The notes under the pieces are model-generated. The model saw nothing but the letters and a program-made list of their open reading frames with translations. It had not been told where the DNA came from and ran no database searches. A program made the translations under genes and the position numbers. Below are positions 22,377 to 22,568 of a stretch of DNA of 22,568 nt, piece after piece (positions within the stretch are counted from its first letter, which is position 1; every line of letters starts with the position of its first letter). The stretch is from IMG/VR virus record IMGVR_UViG_3300009705_000138, positions 1 to 22,568 of that record; one strand, given 5' to 3'. The DNA is from a virus.

Positions 22377-22568
22377 GTGCTCCCACCATTTGTAATTAAG
22401 ATGATAGTCAGTAAGGTTATGGGTGTACTGGTGGACCAATTAAAGCTGGACCGTATAAGCGACTATGTATTCAAGGATAATAATTTGGACAAGCAGATAA
22501 AGGTCCTCCGGGATGAGCTTGACCGAGTAAAGGTAAAGTTAATTAATATAGAAAAGGACTTAAAATGA
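22377..22568 (+). CDS. Small protein with hydrophobic N-terminus and coiled-coil tail
   Basis: A complete 63-residue gene ending on the last bases of the window. GTG 22377 directly follows the previous stop, with GAGGGG at 22362-22367 as a distant ribosome binding site. Residues about 4-20 (FVIKMIVSKVMGVLVDQ) are hydrophobic but contain charged residues, so the segment is better described as amphipathic than as a full membrane span. Residues about 34-63 show coiled-coil-like heptads (IKVLRDELDRVKVKLINIEKDL). It belongs to the overlapping set at the window end and may be a lysis or membrane-associated accessory protein. No family is recognised. Confidence 0.6.
   Translation: MLPPFVIKMIVSKVMGVLVDQLKLDRISDYVFKDNNLDKQIKVLRDELDRVKVKLINIEKDLK

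Noticed and set aside
1-22568. CRISPR array, tRNA, insertion sequence, integrase or attachment site
   Set aside because: No regular repeats with spacers, cloverleaf-like structures, transposase or integrase motifs, or terminal inverted repeats were seen on either strand.

Overview
The window looks like the packaging, morphogenesis and ejection half of a tailed phage genome with a short-tailed (podovirus-like) virion. All supported genes are on the + strand and tightly packed, with many overlaps of 1 to 17 bases. There is no integrase, rRNA, tRNA or obvious bacterial gene. No host can be named. The many short charged proteins, the T7-like order of structural genes and the giant multidomain polyvalent protein are typical of phages recovered from aquatic samples.

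Layout. (1) 125-2429: two small basic proteins of unknown function, then terminase large subunit and a 48-residue basic protein. (2) 2433-6946: portal, a possible micro-gene, a tandem pair of paralogous small proteins, scaffolding protein and major capsid protein. A hairpin precedes the capsid gene and a strong rho-independent terminator follows it. (3) 7006-13253: head-tail adaptor, a 1035-residue nozzle-like tail protein with an inserted carbohydrate-binding-like region, a 45-residue coiled-coil protein, a second adaptor-like protein, and two proteins where podoviruses keep internal virion proteins. Most of this block is visibly more AT-rich than both flanks. (4) 13261-21522: one 2753-codon gene for a giant polyvalent, ejection-type protein. 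(5) 21506-22568: a lysozyme-like candidate and three tiny membrane or coiled-coil proteins in overlapping frames, read as a lysis cassette.

How the genes fit together. Scaffold and capsid proteins assemble the procapsid on the portal, and terminase fills it with DNA. The adaptors and nozzle close the head and form the short tail. The proteins encoded at 11688-21522 probably ride inside the capsid and enter the host at infection. The last four genes probably open the cell at the end of the cycle.

Most interesting points. A short motif of the form [SN]-[FY]-S-[IL]-[KV] occurs five times in the giant protein, each time between what look like separate domains, as if marking processing sites or modular joints. 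GATC, GCGC and CGCG were not found in 22.5 kb by eye, which suggests restriction avoidance. The giant protein carries several candidate effector domains: one with a HDxxGH metal-binding-like motif, one ADP-ribosyltransferase-like, and two other conserved phage modules.
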